Shown here: one piece after another, positions 8,617-16,348 of the stretch
Position numbering within the stretch: position 1 is the stretch's first letter
Layout: each line of letters begins with the position of its first letter
Notes under the pieces: model-generated
The model's input: the letters and a program-made list of their open reading frames with translations, nothing else
Databases searched by the model: none
Told to the model about the DNA's origin: nothing
Made by a program: the position numbers and the translations under genes
NCBI GenBank assembly: GCA_905234855.1
Contig: CAJOIU010000011.1
Coordinates: forward strand, 4,582 to 60,944
Reading direction: 5' to 3'
DNA length: 56,363 bases
Origin: an uncultured Oscillospiraceae bacterium
Lineage (GTDB): Bacteria; Bacillota; Clostridia; Oscillospirales; Oscillospiraceae

Positions 8617-11409
8617 TTATTTGCTTGTGATGGATTTCGCCTCGCTGTAGGCGGAGTTGGCAGCGGAAACGCTGCTCACCGCGACGACCTTGTAGTAATA
8701 TCTCTGTCCCGCCTCGGCGGAGACGTTCGTAAGCTCCGTGGCTGTGATCCCTGCTCTCAGCTTAGTGTATGTCCCATCCTTGCTGGTTGCGCGGTACACG
8801 GTATAGCTCTTCGCGCCCTCGACGGCTTCCCATGTGAGATACGGTTTACCGGCAGAATTAAGCGCTATGCTCACCACCGGGCGCGGCAGATCGCAGGTGC
8901 GATATTTGGCTGCGCTCGCCGCGGAGTTCGCGGCGGAAACGCTGCTCACCGCGACGACTTTGTAATAATACGTCTTCCCGGCCTCAGCGGAGACGTTCGT
9001 GATCTCCGTAGCGGTGATCCCCGATCTCAGCTTGGTATACGTCCCGTCCTTGCTGGTTGCGCGGTACACGGTATAGCTCTTTGCGCCGTCAATGGCATTC
9101 CAGCTTATCTTGATCTTGCCCGTGGACGCCACGGTCGATAGCGTGATGACCGGCTGCGGCAGATCACAGGTGCGGTATTTCGGCGAGCAGAACTCCGAAT
9201 CGCCGTAGGTTGCCCCGCCGATGGTTTTGACCTTGTAATAGTAGGTCGCTCCGGGCGCAGAATCCGTATCTGTCAAAGTCAGCTTCGTCGTTGTGCTGAT
9301 ACGAGTAAAGGGCAGCGCCAAACTTGGCGACCGCCAGACCTCGTATTTCACCGCTCCGCTGACGGCCTCCCAACTGATCTTTACTTTGCCGGTAGCTGTA
9401 TCATGCGACAGAGTCATGATCGGTGCGGTCATTCGTCTGGGGGCTCCGGCGACAAGGGTTACAGAGGCATCGTAGGCTAGATCACGGTCGATGCTCTCCT
9501 CAGAAGAATAGTAATTCTTCACTCCAGAGTCCGTTTTCACGATATTTTGACTGACCACTTCGCAAAGGCCGCAGCAATTCCGGATATCCAGCGTATCGAT
9601 CTGATTACTATTGCACAGCAGCCTCGCAAGATTCTTATTGCTGCTTAGATCAAGCTTCGTCAACTGATTATAACCGCAGAAGAGATTTTCCAGCGATGTA
9701 TCATTGCTGATATCCAGTGAGACAAGACTGTTGTATTCGCAGTCTATATACTGCAGCTCGGGACAGCCGCTGGCATTCAGCGCTGTAAGACGGCCACTGT
9801 CGCAATTCAGCCTTTTCAGCTTTGTATGGTTGCTTACATCCAGCGTAGACATCCTATTATAGGTGCACGACAACGACTCCAGATTTTCGCAGCCGCTCAA
9901 ATCCAATTCATCCAGAGCGTTATCGCTGCAGCCCAGAACGGTCAGATTCGTGCAGCCCTTCACGACCAGCTTGCTCATTTGATTGGATGGACAATACAGT
10001 CTTATTAGCTTCTTGTTCTTGCTTACGTCCAACGAATCGATCTTGCAGGACTCACACGAAATACTTGTAAGCTCGGTCAGATACTCAATGCCTTGCAAAG
10101 AGGTGAGGGATTCATTAGAAAAAAATTTGATTTCAGTCACTTTCGATATCTCGGAAACTGAAAGCGCCCCGTCCTTATTCTTATCGAAGTCACCGAGTCT
10201 GCTACGAAAGGCCTTGCTGGGGAAGTGCACCTCATCGATAGGAATGAGTTTCTCTCCGCAACGGGTGCAGACATCATTTTCAATGTTATGTCCCAGCGCT
10301 GAGATCGACTCTGTTTCGATATCGCCGCAGATAGTGCAGGTGCGTGTTTTCTTCCCCGATTTCGTGCAGGTGGGTTTTGTTGCGGTCTTCCAGCTCGTCC
10401 ATTCGTGGTATTCGGTGATCAGCTTGACACCTTCATCATAAACAAGGATCATATTCTCATCTTCGTCTATGAAAATGATCCCGTCGCCGTCATATGAGCG
10501 TTCCCCGCGCTGCGCATAAAAAATCAGCGTACTGCAGTGGGATATATCCAATTCCTTCAGCTTGTTATCTGAGCAATTGAGCTCTGACAGCAGGGGGTTC
10601 GAGCTTATATCCAGCTCCGTCAACTCATTTCCATAGCAAATCAGTCTCGTCAGCTTTGCGTTATTGCTCACATCCAGTTCCGGCAGCTTATTGCTTGCGC
10701 AGTAGAGATCTGCCAGTTCCGTATTCTTGCTTAGGTTCAATGACGTCAATGCATTACTACCGCAAGAGAGCTTTGTCAGCTTTGTGTTCTTTCTCAGATC
10801 CAGCGTTTTAAGTTCCTTATTACTGTAGCAAACAAACTCCGTCAGCTTTGTTTGGTTGCTCACGTCCAGCGTCTTGATTTGGGTATTATTACACTTAAGC
10901 GTTGTCAGCTCGGTGAAAAACTCGATGCCCTGCAAAGAATAGATATTGGCACTATCAACCTCGAGCGTCTTAACTGCCGCAACCTCTGCATTGGACAATA
11001 CGCCATCGCTGTTCGTGTCTTTCTTGCTCACGATCTTTCGGAATATTTCATCGGGGAAATTCGTTGTATTGATGGCAACGCTTCCGGCCTCTGACGCCTC
11101 GTCCGTGACCTCGACCGGCTCTGCTTCCTCCTCAACGGGTTCCTCGACCTCGGCGGGCTCTTCGACCTCAACGGGCTCCTCGACCTCAGCCGGTTCCTCA
11201 GCCTCGGCGGGCTCTTCGGCTTCCGCGGGCTCTTCGATCTCGGCGGTTTCCTCGATCTCCGCCGGTTCTTCTTCGATGATCTCGATCTCTTCAATGGCCT
11301 CGGCCGACTCTATCTCTGCCTCCGGCTCGTCGCTCGCCATGGCCGACATGGGCAGCAGCGAGAGCACCATCAGAAGCGCCATCAACAGGGACAGGATTCG
11401 CTTACTCAT
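8617..11409 (-). CDS. large exported leucine-rich-repeat and fibronectin type III surface protein
   Basis: The 930-residue protein starts at MSKRILSLLM, 8 nt after GGAGG. In order: signal peptide (1-26); a Glu/Pro-rich stretch (28-105, repeated EEPAEV units); an EF-hand-like DTNSDGVLS (131-139); a first LRR block with CNNTQIKTLDVS-type repeats (about 165-300); a cysteine module TCTKSGKKTRTCTICG plus CTRCG; a second NFPDEIF-like entry HFPSKAF with DKNKDGALS; a second LRR block (about 455-640); and three tandem Fn3 domains (about 660-930), the last two nearly identical. Such proteins usually bind host or plant glycoproteins at the cell surface. There is no anchor signal in the visible sequence. 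It is monocistronic behind an unusual folded leader. Confidence 0.85.
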   Translation of the reverse strand: MSKRILSLLMALLMVLSLLPMSAMASDEPEAEIESAEAIEEIEIIEEEPAEIEETAEIEEPAEAEEPAEAEEPAEVEEPVEVEEPAEVEEPVEEEAEPVEVTDEASEAGSVAINTTNFPDEIFRKIVSKKDTNSDGVLSNAEVAAVKTLEVDSANIYSLQGIEFFTELTTLKCNNTQIKTLDVSNQTKLTEFVCYSNKELKTLDLRKNTKLTKLSCGSNALTSLNLSKNTELADLYCASNKLPELDVSNNAKLTRLICYGNELTELDISSNPLLSELNCSDNKLKELDISHCSTLIFYAQRGERSYDGDGIIFIDEDENMILVYDEGVKLITEYHEWTSWKTATKPTCTKSGKKTRTCTICGDIETESISALGHNIENDVCTRCGEKLIPIDEVHFPSKAFRSRLGDFDKNKDGALSVSEISKVTEIKFFSNESLTSLQGIEYLTELTSISCESCKIDSLDVSKNKKLIRLYCPSNQMSKLVVKGCTNLTVLGCSDNALDELDLSGCENLESLSCTYNRMSTLDVSNHTKLKRLNCDSGRLTALNASGCPELQYIDCEYNSLVSLDISNDTSLENLFCGYNQLTKLDLSSNKNLARLLCNSNQIDTLDIRNCCGLCEVVSQNIVKTDSGVKNYYSSEESIDRDLAYDASVTLVAGAPRRMTAPIMTLSHDTATGKVKISWEAVSGAVKYEVWRSPSLALPFTRISTTTKLTLTDTDSAPGATYYYKVKTIGGATYGDSEFCSPKYRTCDLPQPVITLSTVASTGKIKISWNAIDGAKSYTVYRATSKDGTYTKLRSGITATEITNVSAEAGKTYYYKVVAVSSVSAANSAASAAKYRTCDLPRPVVSIALNSAGKPYLTWEAVEGAKSYTVYRATSKDGTYTKLRAGITATELTNVSAEAGQRYYYKVVAVSSVSAANSAYSEAKSITSK
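8650..9090 (-). repeat. duplicated Fn3-coding segment inside the LRR protein gene
   Basis: The last two Fn3 domains share long identical protein stretches (SYTVYRATSKDGTYTKLR and YYYKVVAVSSVSAANSA) and near-identical DNA (for example 8661-8700 against 8932-8971), pointing to a recent module duplication of about 270 bp. Confidence 0.75.
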
Positions 11410-11422
11410 GCTAAAACCTCCA

Positions 11423-11452
11423 AATAAAAAGTGCGCAGCCGAGGCCGCGCAC
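11423..11452 (-). terminator. leader terminator (attenuator) before the LRR gene
   Basis: On the minus strand GTGCGC and GCGCAC arms (11452-11447 and 11436-11431) close a GC-rich hairpin followed by TTTTTATTT, then by the GGAGG site of the gene (11421-11417). It lies inside the transcript between promoter and start codon, so it can only act on this gene. Confidence 0.65.
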
Positions 11453-11474
11453 GAAAAACGCAGGCTTCGTTTGC

Positions 11475-11579
11475 TGCCACACAAATGAAAATTGACGCTA
11501 TCACGCACATCAATTAGCCCGCATTTTTACCGAAGGTAAAAATGCACACAATAGCGTCACAATATGCATTTGTGTGGCA
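11475..11579 (-). promoter_or_regulatory. folded leader RNA of the LRR gene: three nested inverted repeats
   Basis: Three nested stems are seen: a 13-bp outer stem (11567-11579 with 11475-11487), an 8-bp middle stem GACGCTAT/ATAGCGTC (11551-11558 with 11494-11501, flanked by partly paired A/T bases), and an 11-bp inner stem (11521-11531 with 11535-11545) capped by three bases. About 19 nt on one side of the inner stem stay unpaired. The fold begins at the predicted transcription start. With the downstream terminator this looks like a riboswitch- or attenuator-type leader; I could not match it to a class I know. Confidence 0.55.
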
Positions 11580-11584
11580 TGTCA

Positions 11585-11613
11585 ATCATATCACAAATCT
11601 ATTCTTTTTGCAA
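11585..11613 (-). promoter_or_regulatory. promoter of the LRR gene
   Basis: TTGCAA (11613-11608), 17 nt, TATGAT (11590-11585) with a TGA extension. The start site falls at about 11578-11580, at the first base of the folded leader. A second possible promoter (TTGACA 11643-11638, 16 nt, TATAAA 11621-11616) lies just upstream. Confidence 0.6.
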
Positions 11614-11670
11614 TCTTTATATCCATCCATAATATTATGTCAACTTTGGTTGCCACAGTATAGGTAAGGT

Positions 11671-11693
11671 AAGTCCAGTCAAGTCCAGTCCAG
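11671..11693 (+). repeat. short tandem repeat AAGTCCAGTC x2
   Basis: Two perfect copies of a 10-bp unit (11671-11690) plus three more bases, in the divergent intergenic region. No function visible. Confidence 0.6.
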
Positions 11694-11731
11694 CCGAGCA
11701 GAGGGAAGGAAAGCGGAGTCCCCGCGGGGGC

Positions 11732-11789
11732 TGTGGAAAACCCGGTTTTCAACAACACTTTCCACATGTTTTGCACAGAGTTTTCAACA
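11732..11789. other. cluster of DnaA-box-like sites
   Basis: TTTTCCACA on the minus strand (11740-11732, one mismatch to TTATCCACA), CTTTCCACA (11758-11766) and TTTTGCACA (11769-11777), two mismatches each, are interleaved with two copies of GTTTTCAACA (11745-11754, 11780-11789). The cluster lies where gene direction switches from minus to plus. No replication genes are adjacent. Confidence 0.35.
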
Positions 11790-11814
11790 TTCCGGCGCAA
11801 AACACATCCGGCTC

Positions 11815-11843
11815 TTCCCATTTTCGTGCGGGTGTGCTATACT
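11815..11843 (+). promoter_or_regulatory. promoter of the GtrA-family gene
   Basis: TTCCCA, 17 nt, TATACT (11838-11843) with a TGC extension; the start site would be about 25 nt before the ATG. Confidence 0.5.
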
Positions 11844-11875
11844 TCAAGAAATTGATATTCCCCGGAGGGACGGTC

Positions 11876-12328
11876 ATGGAAAAGAAAAAATCGCGCGAGA
11901 TATGGCGCTTTATCAAATTCGCATTGTTCTCCGCCTCGGCGGGCATCATCGAGTTCCTCTCGTTCACGCTCCTCAACGAGCTGACGCCGTGGGGGTACTG
12001 GGCGTGCTATCTGCCCGCGCTGGTGCTGAGCGTGGTCTGGAACTTCACGCTCAACCGCCGCTATGCCTTCCGCGCCGAGGGCAGCTATACCCGGCAGATG
12101 CTGCTGGTATTCCTGTTCTACTGCGTGTTCACGCCGGTATCCACCCTCGCGGGGGACTATCTCGCCGACACGCTCGGCTGGAACGAATACCTCGTTACTG
12201 CGCTCAACATGATCGCCAATTTCGTGCTGGAATTTCTCTACGACAAGCTCGTGGTCTTCCGCGGGAAGATCGACACAAACGAGCTCGCGCAGAAGAAGAA
12301 CGCGGCGGAAGTTGACGAGCAGGCATAA
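11876..12328 (+). CDS. GtrA-family membrane protein (candidate polyprenyl-phosphate sugar flippase)
   Basis: The 150-residue protein begins MEKKKSREIW after CGGAGGGA; earlier in-frame codons have no site. It has four hydrophobic helices (about 13-33, 40-60, 77-97, 103-125) with the family pattern RFIKFALFSASAGIIEF and VWNFTLNRRYAF, and ends in a charged tail. GtrA/GtcA proteins work with GtrB/CsbB-like glycosyltransferases that load sugars on undecaprenyl phosphate. A GT2 of that type (28783-29757) and a YfhO-family protein (33290-35854) are in this window but not adjacent. Sugar and polymer are unknown. Confidence 0.85.
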   Translation: MEKKKSREIWRFIKFALFSASAGIIEFLSFTLLNELTPWGYWACYLPALVLSVVWNFTLNRRYAFRAEGSYTRQMLLVFLFYCVFTPVSTLAGDYLADTLGWNEYLVTALNMIANFVLEFLYDKLVVFRGKIDTNELAQKKNAAEVDEQA

Positions 12329-12340
12329 TCATGCTAAAAT
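12312..12340 (+). promoter_or_regulatory. promoter of the CorC/HlyC-like pair
   Basis: TTGACG (12312-12317), 17 nt, TAAAAT (12335-12340) with a TGC extension, overlapping the 3' end of the GtrA gene. Confidence 0.65.
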
Positions 12341-12387
12341 AACGGAAATATTACATTTTATTAGGAAATACGAGGTGGTCATCCTCC

Positions 12388-13677
12388 ATGGATGAGGGCA
12401 GTTGGCTCTCCCTTGCGGCGCTGGTCGTTCTGCTGGCCTGCGCGATATACTTTGCCGCCGCCGAGACGGCGTTTGCCTCCGCATCCCGCCCGCGCATCCG
12501 CGCCCGGCAGGAAAAGGGCGATCCCCGGGCGAAAAAGGCCCTGTGGGTGATGGATAACATCGACCGTGCCATCACGACGATCCTGATCGGCACGAACATC
12601 GTGCATCTGAGCGCCGCCGCCGTCGTCACCGTGCTGGTGACGCGCCGGTGGGGCACGGGCGCCGCCGTTTGGGGCACCGTCGCCACGACGCTGGTGCTTT
12701 TCTTTTGCGGCGAGATGCTGCCGAAAACCGTTGCCAAAAGATACAGCGAGCGGCTGTGTATGCAGACCGCAGGTTCGCTGTGCTTTTTTATGCGCTTTTT
12801 CGCCCCGCTGGGGGCGCTGCTGACCGCCATTGGCCATGCCGCCGCCAAGCTCACGAAGGGCGACGGCGAGGTGTCCGTCACCGAGGACGAGCTGTACGAC
12901 ATCATCGAGGACATGACCGACGCCGGCACGCTTGACGAGGAGCAGGGCGATCTCGTGCAGTCCGCTCTTGAGTTCGGCGACATCACGGTGGAGCACGTCC
13001 TCACCGCGCGCGTGGATATGGCCGCCATCGACGCGGCGTGGCCGCCCGCGCAGATCACCGCGTTCATCCGCGAGCAGCGGCACAGCCGTCTGCCCGTTTA
13101 CGACGGCTCGATCGACAATATCATCGGCGTTCTGCAGATCCGCAAATACATCAAGGCATGGCTCGCGCAGGGTGAGGCGCTCTCCCTCCCGGAGCTGCTG
13201 GACGAGCCGTATTTTGTCCCTGCGACGACGATGGTCGCCGACCTTTTGCCGGAGATGAGCCGCAAGCGGCTGAACATCGCCATCGTGACGGACGCATGGG
13301 GCGGCACGCTAGGCCTCGTCACGGTGGAGGATATCCTCGAGGAGCTCGTCGGCGAGATCTGGGACGAGGAGGACGAGGTGGAGGAATACTTCCAGCCCCT
13401 CGGAGGCGGCCGGTATGAGTTGGACGCCCGGCTCGATGTGGACGAGGCCTTTGAGCTTCTCGATTTTGAAGACCCCGAGGATGACGAGGAGCTGATCCAC
13501 AAGCCCCTGAATGAATGGACGCTGGAGCATTTCCAGCTCATGCCCGCCCAGCGGGACAGCTTCACCTATCACGGGCTGGAGTTCACGATCTCCGATGTGT
13601 TCCAGCACCGCATCCGCAAGCTCATCGTTCGCCGCCTGCCCGAAGCGCCCGCGCCGGAGGGAGGTGAGGCCGAATGA
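12388..13677 (+). CDS. CNNM/CorC-HlyC family membrane protein, first copy
   Basis: This 429-residue protein has an N-terminal DUF21/CNNM membrane domain (about 1-150; four helices), a pair of CBS domains (about 180-310, with HSRLPVYDGSIDNIIGVLQ and LNIAIVTDAWGGTLGLVTVEDILEELVGEIWDEED) and a C-terminal CorC_HlyC domain (about 330-415). The name haemolysin C is historical; members are linked to magnesium or other cation export. The stop overlaps the next gene's ATG by 4 nt (ATGA), so both are one transcriptional and translational unit. The ATG follows GAGGTGG at a longish distance. Confidence 0.9.
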   Translation: MDEGSWLSLAALVVLLACAIYFAAAETAFASASRPRIRARQEKGDPRAKKALWVMDNIDRAITTILIGTNIVHLSAAAVVTVLVTRRWGTGAAVWGTVATTLVLFFCGEMLPKTVAKRYSERLCMQTAGSLCFFMRFFAPLGALLTAIGHAAAKLTKGDGEVSVTEDELYDIIEDMTDAGTLDEEQGDLVQSALEFGDITVEHVLTARVDMAAIDAAWPPAQITAFIREQRHSRLPVYDGSIDNIIGVLQIRKYIKAWLAQGEALSLPELLDEPYFVPATTMVADLLPEMSRKRLNIAIVTDAWGGTLGLVTVEDILEELVGEIWDEEDEVEEYFQPLGGGRYELDARLDVDEAFELLDFEDPEDDEELIHKPLNEWTLEHFQLMPAQRDSFTYHGLEFTISDVFQHRIRKLIVRRLPEAPAPEGGEAE

Positions 13678-14939
13678 CCGCTTACGTCATCGCGCTGCTC
13701 CTGTGCCTCGCGCTCTCGGCCTTCTTTTCCGCCGCGGAGATGAGCCTGTCCTCCGCGAACCGGCTGCGCATGGAAAACGCTGCCGAGGACGGCGACCGCC
13801 GCGCCAAGGCAGCGCTCTCGCTGCTCGACCGATTCGAAAGCGCCCTCGGCGCGATCCTCATCGGCAACAACCTCGTGAATGTGGCCGCCTCATCCCTCAG
13901 CTCCGTCATCGCGCTGACCGCCGCGGCCGGCATCGGATGGCCGGAGGGGCTGTGCGCCACCCTTGCCACCGTCATCGTCACCGTTCTCGTCATCATCTTC
14001 GGCGAGACGATCCCGAAGATCCTCGCCAAGAAAAACGCGAACCGGCTTGCTCTCGGCCTGTCCGGCGGGGTACGCGCGTTCTCGGCGCTGCTGTATCCCC
14101 TCGTATGGTGCGCCGTGAAGCTGACGGACGCCGCCGCGCGTCTGCTGCCCGCCGAGACGGTGGACGGGGACGAGGCGCAGGAGGCCGCCGTGGAGGAGCT
14201 GCAGTCCATCATCGAGACCGCCGAGGACGAGGAGGTGCTGGACGAGGAGCAGAGCGAGCTCCTGCAGGCCGCGCTGGACTTTGCCGATATCTCCGCCAGC
14301 GAGGTCATGACCGCCCGGGTAGACATGATCGCCATCGACATCGACGACGACTGGGACGATATCCTGCGCGCGGTATACGACGCGCCCTACTCCCGCCTGC
14401 CCGTGTATGAGGGCGATACGGACAACATCATCGGCGTGCTGCACTTAAACGCCCTGTTCCGCGCCATGCTCGACGCGGAGCCGGTGGATCTGCGGCCGCT
14501 GCTGTCGGAGCCGTGCTGGATCTATAAGACCATAAAGCTCCCCGCCGTTTTGGAGGAGCTCAAAAAGCGCAAGACCCACCTTGCCATTGTCACGGACGAA
14601 TACGGCGGCACCGCCGGCGTCATCACCATGGAGGACGTGCTGGAATCCCTCGTAGGGGACATCTGGGACGAGACGGACGAGGTGGAGCCGGAGGTGGTGG
14701 AAACGCCGGAGGGCGCTTGGGAGCTCGACGGCGATATGGCCATCGGCGACTTCTGGGAGCTGACGGAAATGGAGGAGGACGCCTCCGACTTCGAGAGCGA
14801 GACTGTAGGCGGCTGGATCATGGAGCTGCTGGGGGGCTTCGCCTCACCCGGCGACGTGGTGGAATACAAAAACCTGCGCGCCGCCGTCCTCGAAACCGAC
14901 GACAAGCGCGTGGAAAAGGTGCGCGTTACGAAACAATAA
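13674..14939 (+). CDS. CNNM/CorC-HlyC family membrane protein, second copy
   Basis: The 421-residue paralogue of the preceding gene has the same order: DUF21 membrane domain (about 1-150, with AEMSLSSANRLRMENAAEDGD and FGETIPKILAKKNA), two CBS motifs (YSRLPVYEGDTDNIIGVLHL; THLAIVTDEYGGTAGVITMEDVLESLVGDIWDE) and a CorC_HlyC end domain. The two proteins could form heterodimers through their CBS domains, which is inference. A strong terminator follows directly after the stop codon. Confidence 0.9.
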   Translation: MTAYVIALLLCLALSAFFSAAEMSLSSANRLRMENAAEDGDRRAKAALSLLDRFESALGAILIGNNLVNVAASSLSSVIALTAAAGIGWPEGLCATLATVIVTVLVIIFGETIPKILAKKNANRLALGLSGGVRAFSALLYPLVWCAVKLTDAAARLLPAETVDGDEAQEAAVEELQSIIETAEDEEVLDEEQSELLQAALDFADISASEVMTARVDMIAIDIDDDWDDILRAVYDAPYSRLPVYEGDTDNIIGVLHLNALFRAMLDAEPVDLRPLLSEPCWIYKTIKLPAVLEELKKRKTHLAIVTDEYGGTAGVITMEDVLESLVGDIWDETDEVEPEVVETPEGAWELDGDMAIGDFWELTEMEEDASDFESETVGGWIMELLGGFASPGDVVEYKNLRAAVLETDDKRVEKVRVTKQ

Positions 14940-14967
14940 AGAGCGGGAACCTTTCCCGCTCTTTTTC
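14938..14967 (+). terminator. terminator of the CorC/HlyC pair
   Basis: A 12-bp stem (14938-14949 with 14953-14964, loop CCT) ends in a T run reaching 14966. It starts within the stop codon. Confidence 0.9.
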
Positions 14968-14996
14968 GTCTGATATTGCGAAGGGAGGCGAGAGTC

Positions 14997-15989
14997 ATGC
15001 ATACGCGCCGCAGGACGGCGGTCTATGCCGCCGGGCATTTTCTCGTGGACTTTGCGTGCGCCCTTGCCATGTTCCGCTTCGCCCGCCAAACGGCGGCCTG
15101 GCAGGAGGCTGTGCTTCTCTATAACTTCTGCGCCTTCGCCCTGCAGATGCCCTTCGGCCTGCTGGCCGACCGCTGGGGGCATGGCCGCTTTTTCGCCGCG
15201 GGAGGGTGCCTGCTCGTATCGGTCGCGTATCTCCTGCCCGCCGCGCCGCTTCTCATGAGCGTCGCCGCCGGGATCGGGAACGCCCTCTTCCACATCGGCG
15301 GCGGCCTCGATACGCTCCACACCAGCGAGGGCAGGGCGGGGCTGCTGGGCATTTTCGTTTCCCCCGGCGCGTTCGGACTGTTTCTCGGCGCCATACTCGG
15401 CAAGGGGAGCGCTCCCGCCGTTTTCGTGCCGCTTCTTCTGCTTCTCGCGGCGGCGGCGATCCTGCTTCTGTGCGGCGGGATCGGATATGCGCCGTTTTTC
15501 CTTGACCTCTCCCGGGCGGGGGCGCTGGCGGGCTTTTCGCTGTTTCTCGTGGTCTGCCTGCGGTCGTATGCGGGATTTCTGTTTGCGTTCCCGTGGAAGA
15601 CGGGCGCATTGGCATGGGTCTTCACCCTTTGCGTCGTGCTGGGGAAAACCGCCGGCGGCCTCCTATATGACCGCATCGGCAGTCGGCAGACGTCTGTTAT
15701 TTCCCTCGGTCTCGCCGCGGCGCTGTTTCTCCTGTCGGGAAACCCTCTGTGCGGCTGCGCCGCCGTGCTGCTCTTCAATATGACCATGCCCGTCACCCTG
15801 CGGGCGGCGGCAGACTGGATGCCCGGGGCGAAGGGCTTTTCCTTCGGACTGCTGACGTTCGCGCTGTTTCTGGGCTTTCTGCCCTCCTATCTCGGCCTGC
15901 CGGGGGTAAGCGCGGGGTGGATGTACGCCGCGCTGGCCGTCCTGTCGCTCACGCTGCTGCTGCCCGCGCTGAAAAAGGAGCCGGCATGA
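14997..15989 (+). CDS. MFS-like multi-pass membrane transporter
   Basis: The 330-residue protein is taken from ATG 14997, 9 nt after AGGGAGG; a TTG at 14976 would place the site inside the gene. About ten hydrophobic segments are seen, with an MFS-type loop FGLLADRWGHGRFF near residue 55 and a second-half LLYDRIGSRQTS near residue 225. It is shorter than usual MFS proteins (about 400). The next gene overlaps by 4 nt and encodes a small membrane protein, so the two likely act together. Substrate unknown. Confidence 0.75.
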   Translation: MHTRRRTAVYAAGHFLVDFACALAMFRFARQTAAWQEAVLLYNFCAFALQMPFGLLADRWGHGRFFAAGGCLLVSVAYLLPAAPLLMSVAAGIGNALFHIGGGLDTLHTSEGRAGLLGIFVSPGAFGLFLGAILGKGSAPAVFVPLLLLLAAAAILLLCGGIGYAPFFLDLSRAGALAGFSLFLVVCLRSYAGFLFAFPWKTGALAWVFTLCVVLGKTAGGLLYDRIGSRQTSVISLGLAAALFLLSGNPLCGCAAVLLFNMTMPVTLRAAADWMPGAKGFSFGLLTFALFLGFLPSYLGLPGVSAGWMYAALAVLSLTLLLPALKKEPA

Positions 15990-16330
15990 CGGCGCGCTGG
16001 CTCGCCGCGCTGGGGCTGTCGCTGGGACTCACGCTGCTGTTTGAGCTGACCTTCGCCCTCGCGTGCCGCAAGCGCGGATATGCGCTCGTATTCGTCGCGC
16101 TCGCCAACGTACTGACGAATCCCCCCGTGGCGCTGACCGCCCTCCTGTGGCGGTATTGCGCGCTGCCGGGCTATCCCGCCGCCGTGTCGGCGCTGGAGGT
16201 GCTGGCGGTGCTGACCGAGGGCTTCGTATATCGCAAAAGCGAGACAGGCTTTGCCCGGCCGTATCTCTTCTCCCTCTGCGCGAACGGCCTATCCTTCGGT
16301 CTGGGGCTGCTCCTCGGCCGACTTGTTTAA
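15986..16330 (+). CDS. small membrane protein coupled to the MFS gene
   Basis: The 114-residue protein begins MTARWLAALG at an ATGA overlap with the MFS gene. It is almost entirely hydrophobic (about four helices) with a conserved-looking ANVLTNPPVAL segment near residue 42 and EGFVYRKSETG near residue 78, a pattern I associate with uncharacterised Clostridial membrane proteins. Function unknown; tight coupling suggests an accessory subunit or partner of the transporter. Confidence 0.7.
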   Translation: MTARWLAALGLSLGLTLLFELTFALACRKRGYALVFVALANVLTNPPVALTALLWRYCALPGYPAAVSALEVLAVLTEGFVYRKSETGFARPYLFSLCANGLSFGLGLLLGRLV

Positions 16331-16348
16331 GAAGAAAGGATGATCCTC

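Noticed and set aside
11502-11560. c-di-GMP-I riboswitch on the plus strand (CACGCAC piece)
   Set aside because: Only that short piece matches; the conserved GGACGCAAAGCC part and the kissing loops are missing.
11475-11579. Mobile repeat (MITE) or invertible DNA switch
   Set aside because: No target-site duplication was seen, no second copy in the window, the promoter lies outside the repeat, and the nested pairs plus downstream terminator fit a folded RNA better. A genome-wide copy search could reopen this.
11410-11875. Chromosome origin oriC
   Set aside because: The DnaA-like sites are imperfect and no gene usually found at a Firmicute origin is near. Kept only as a weak finding.
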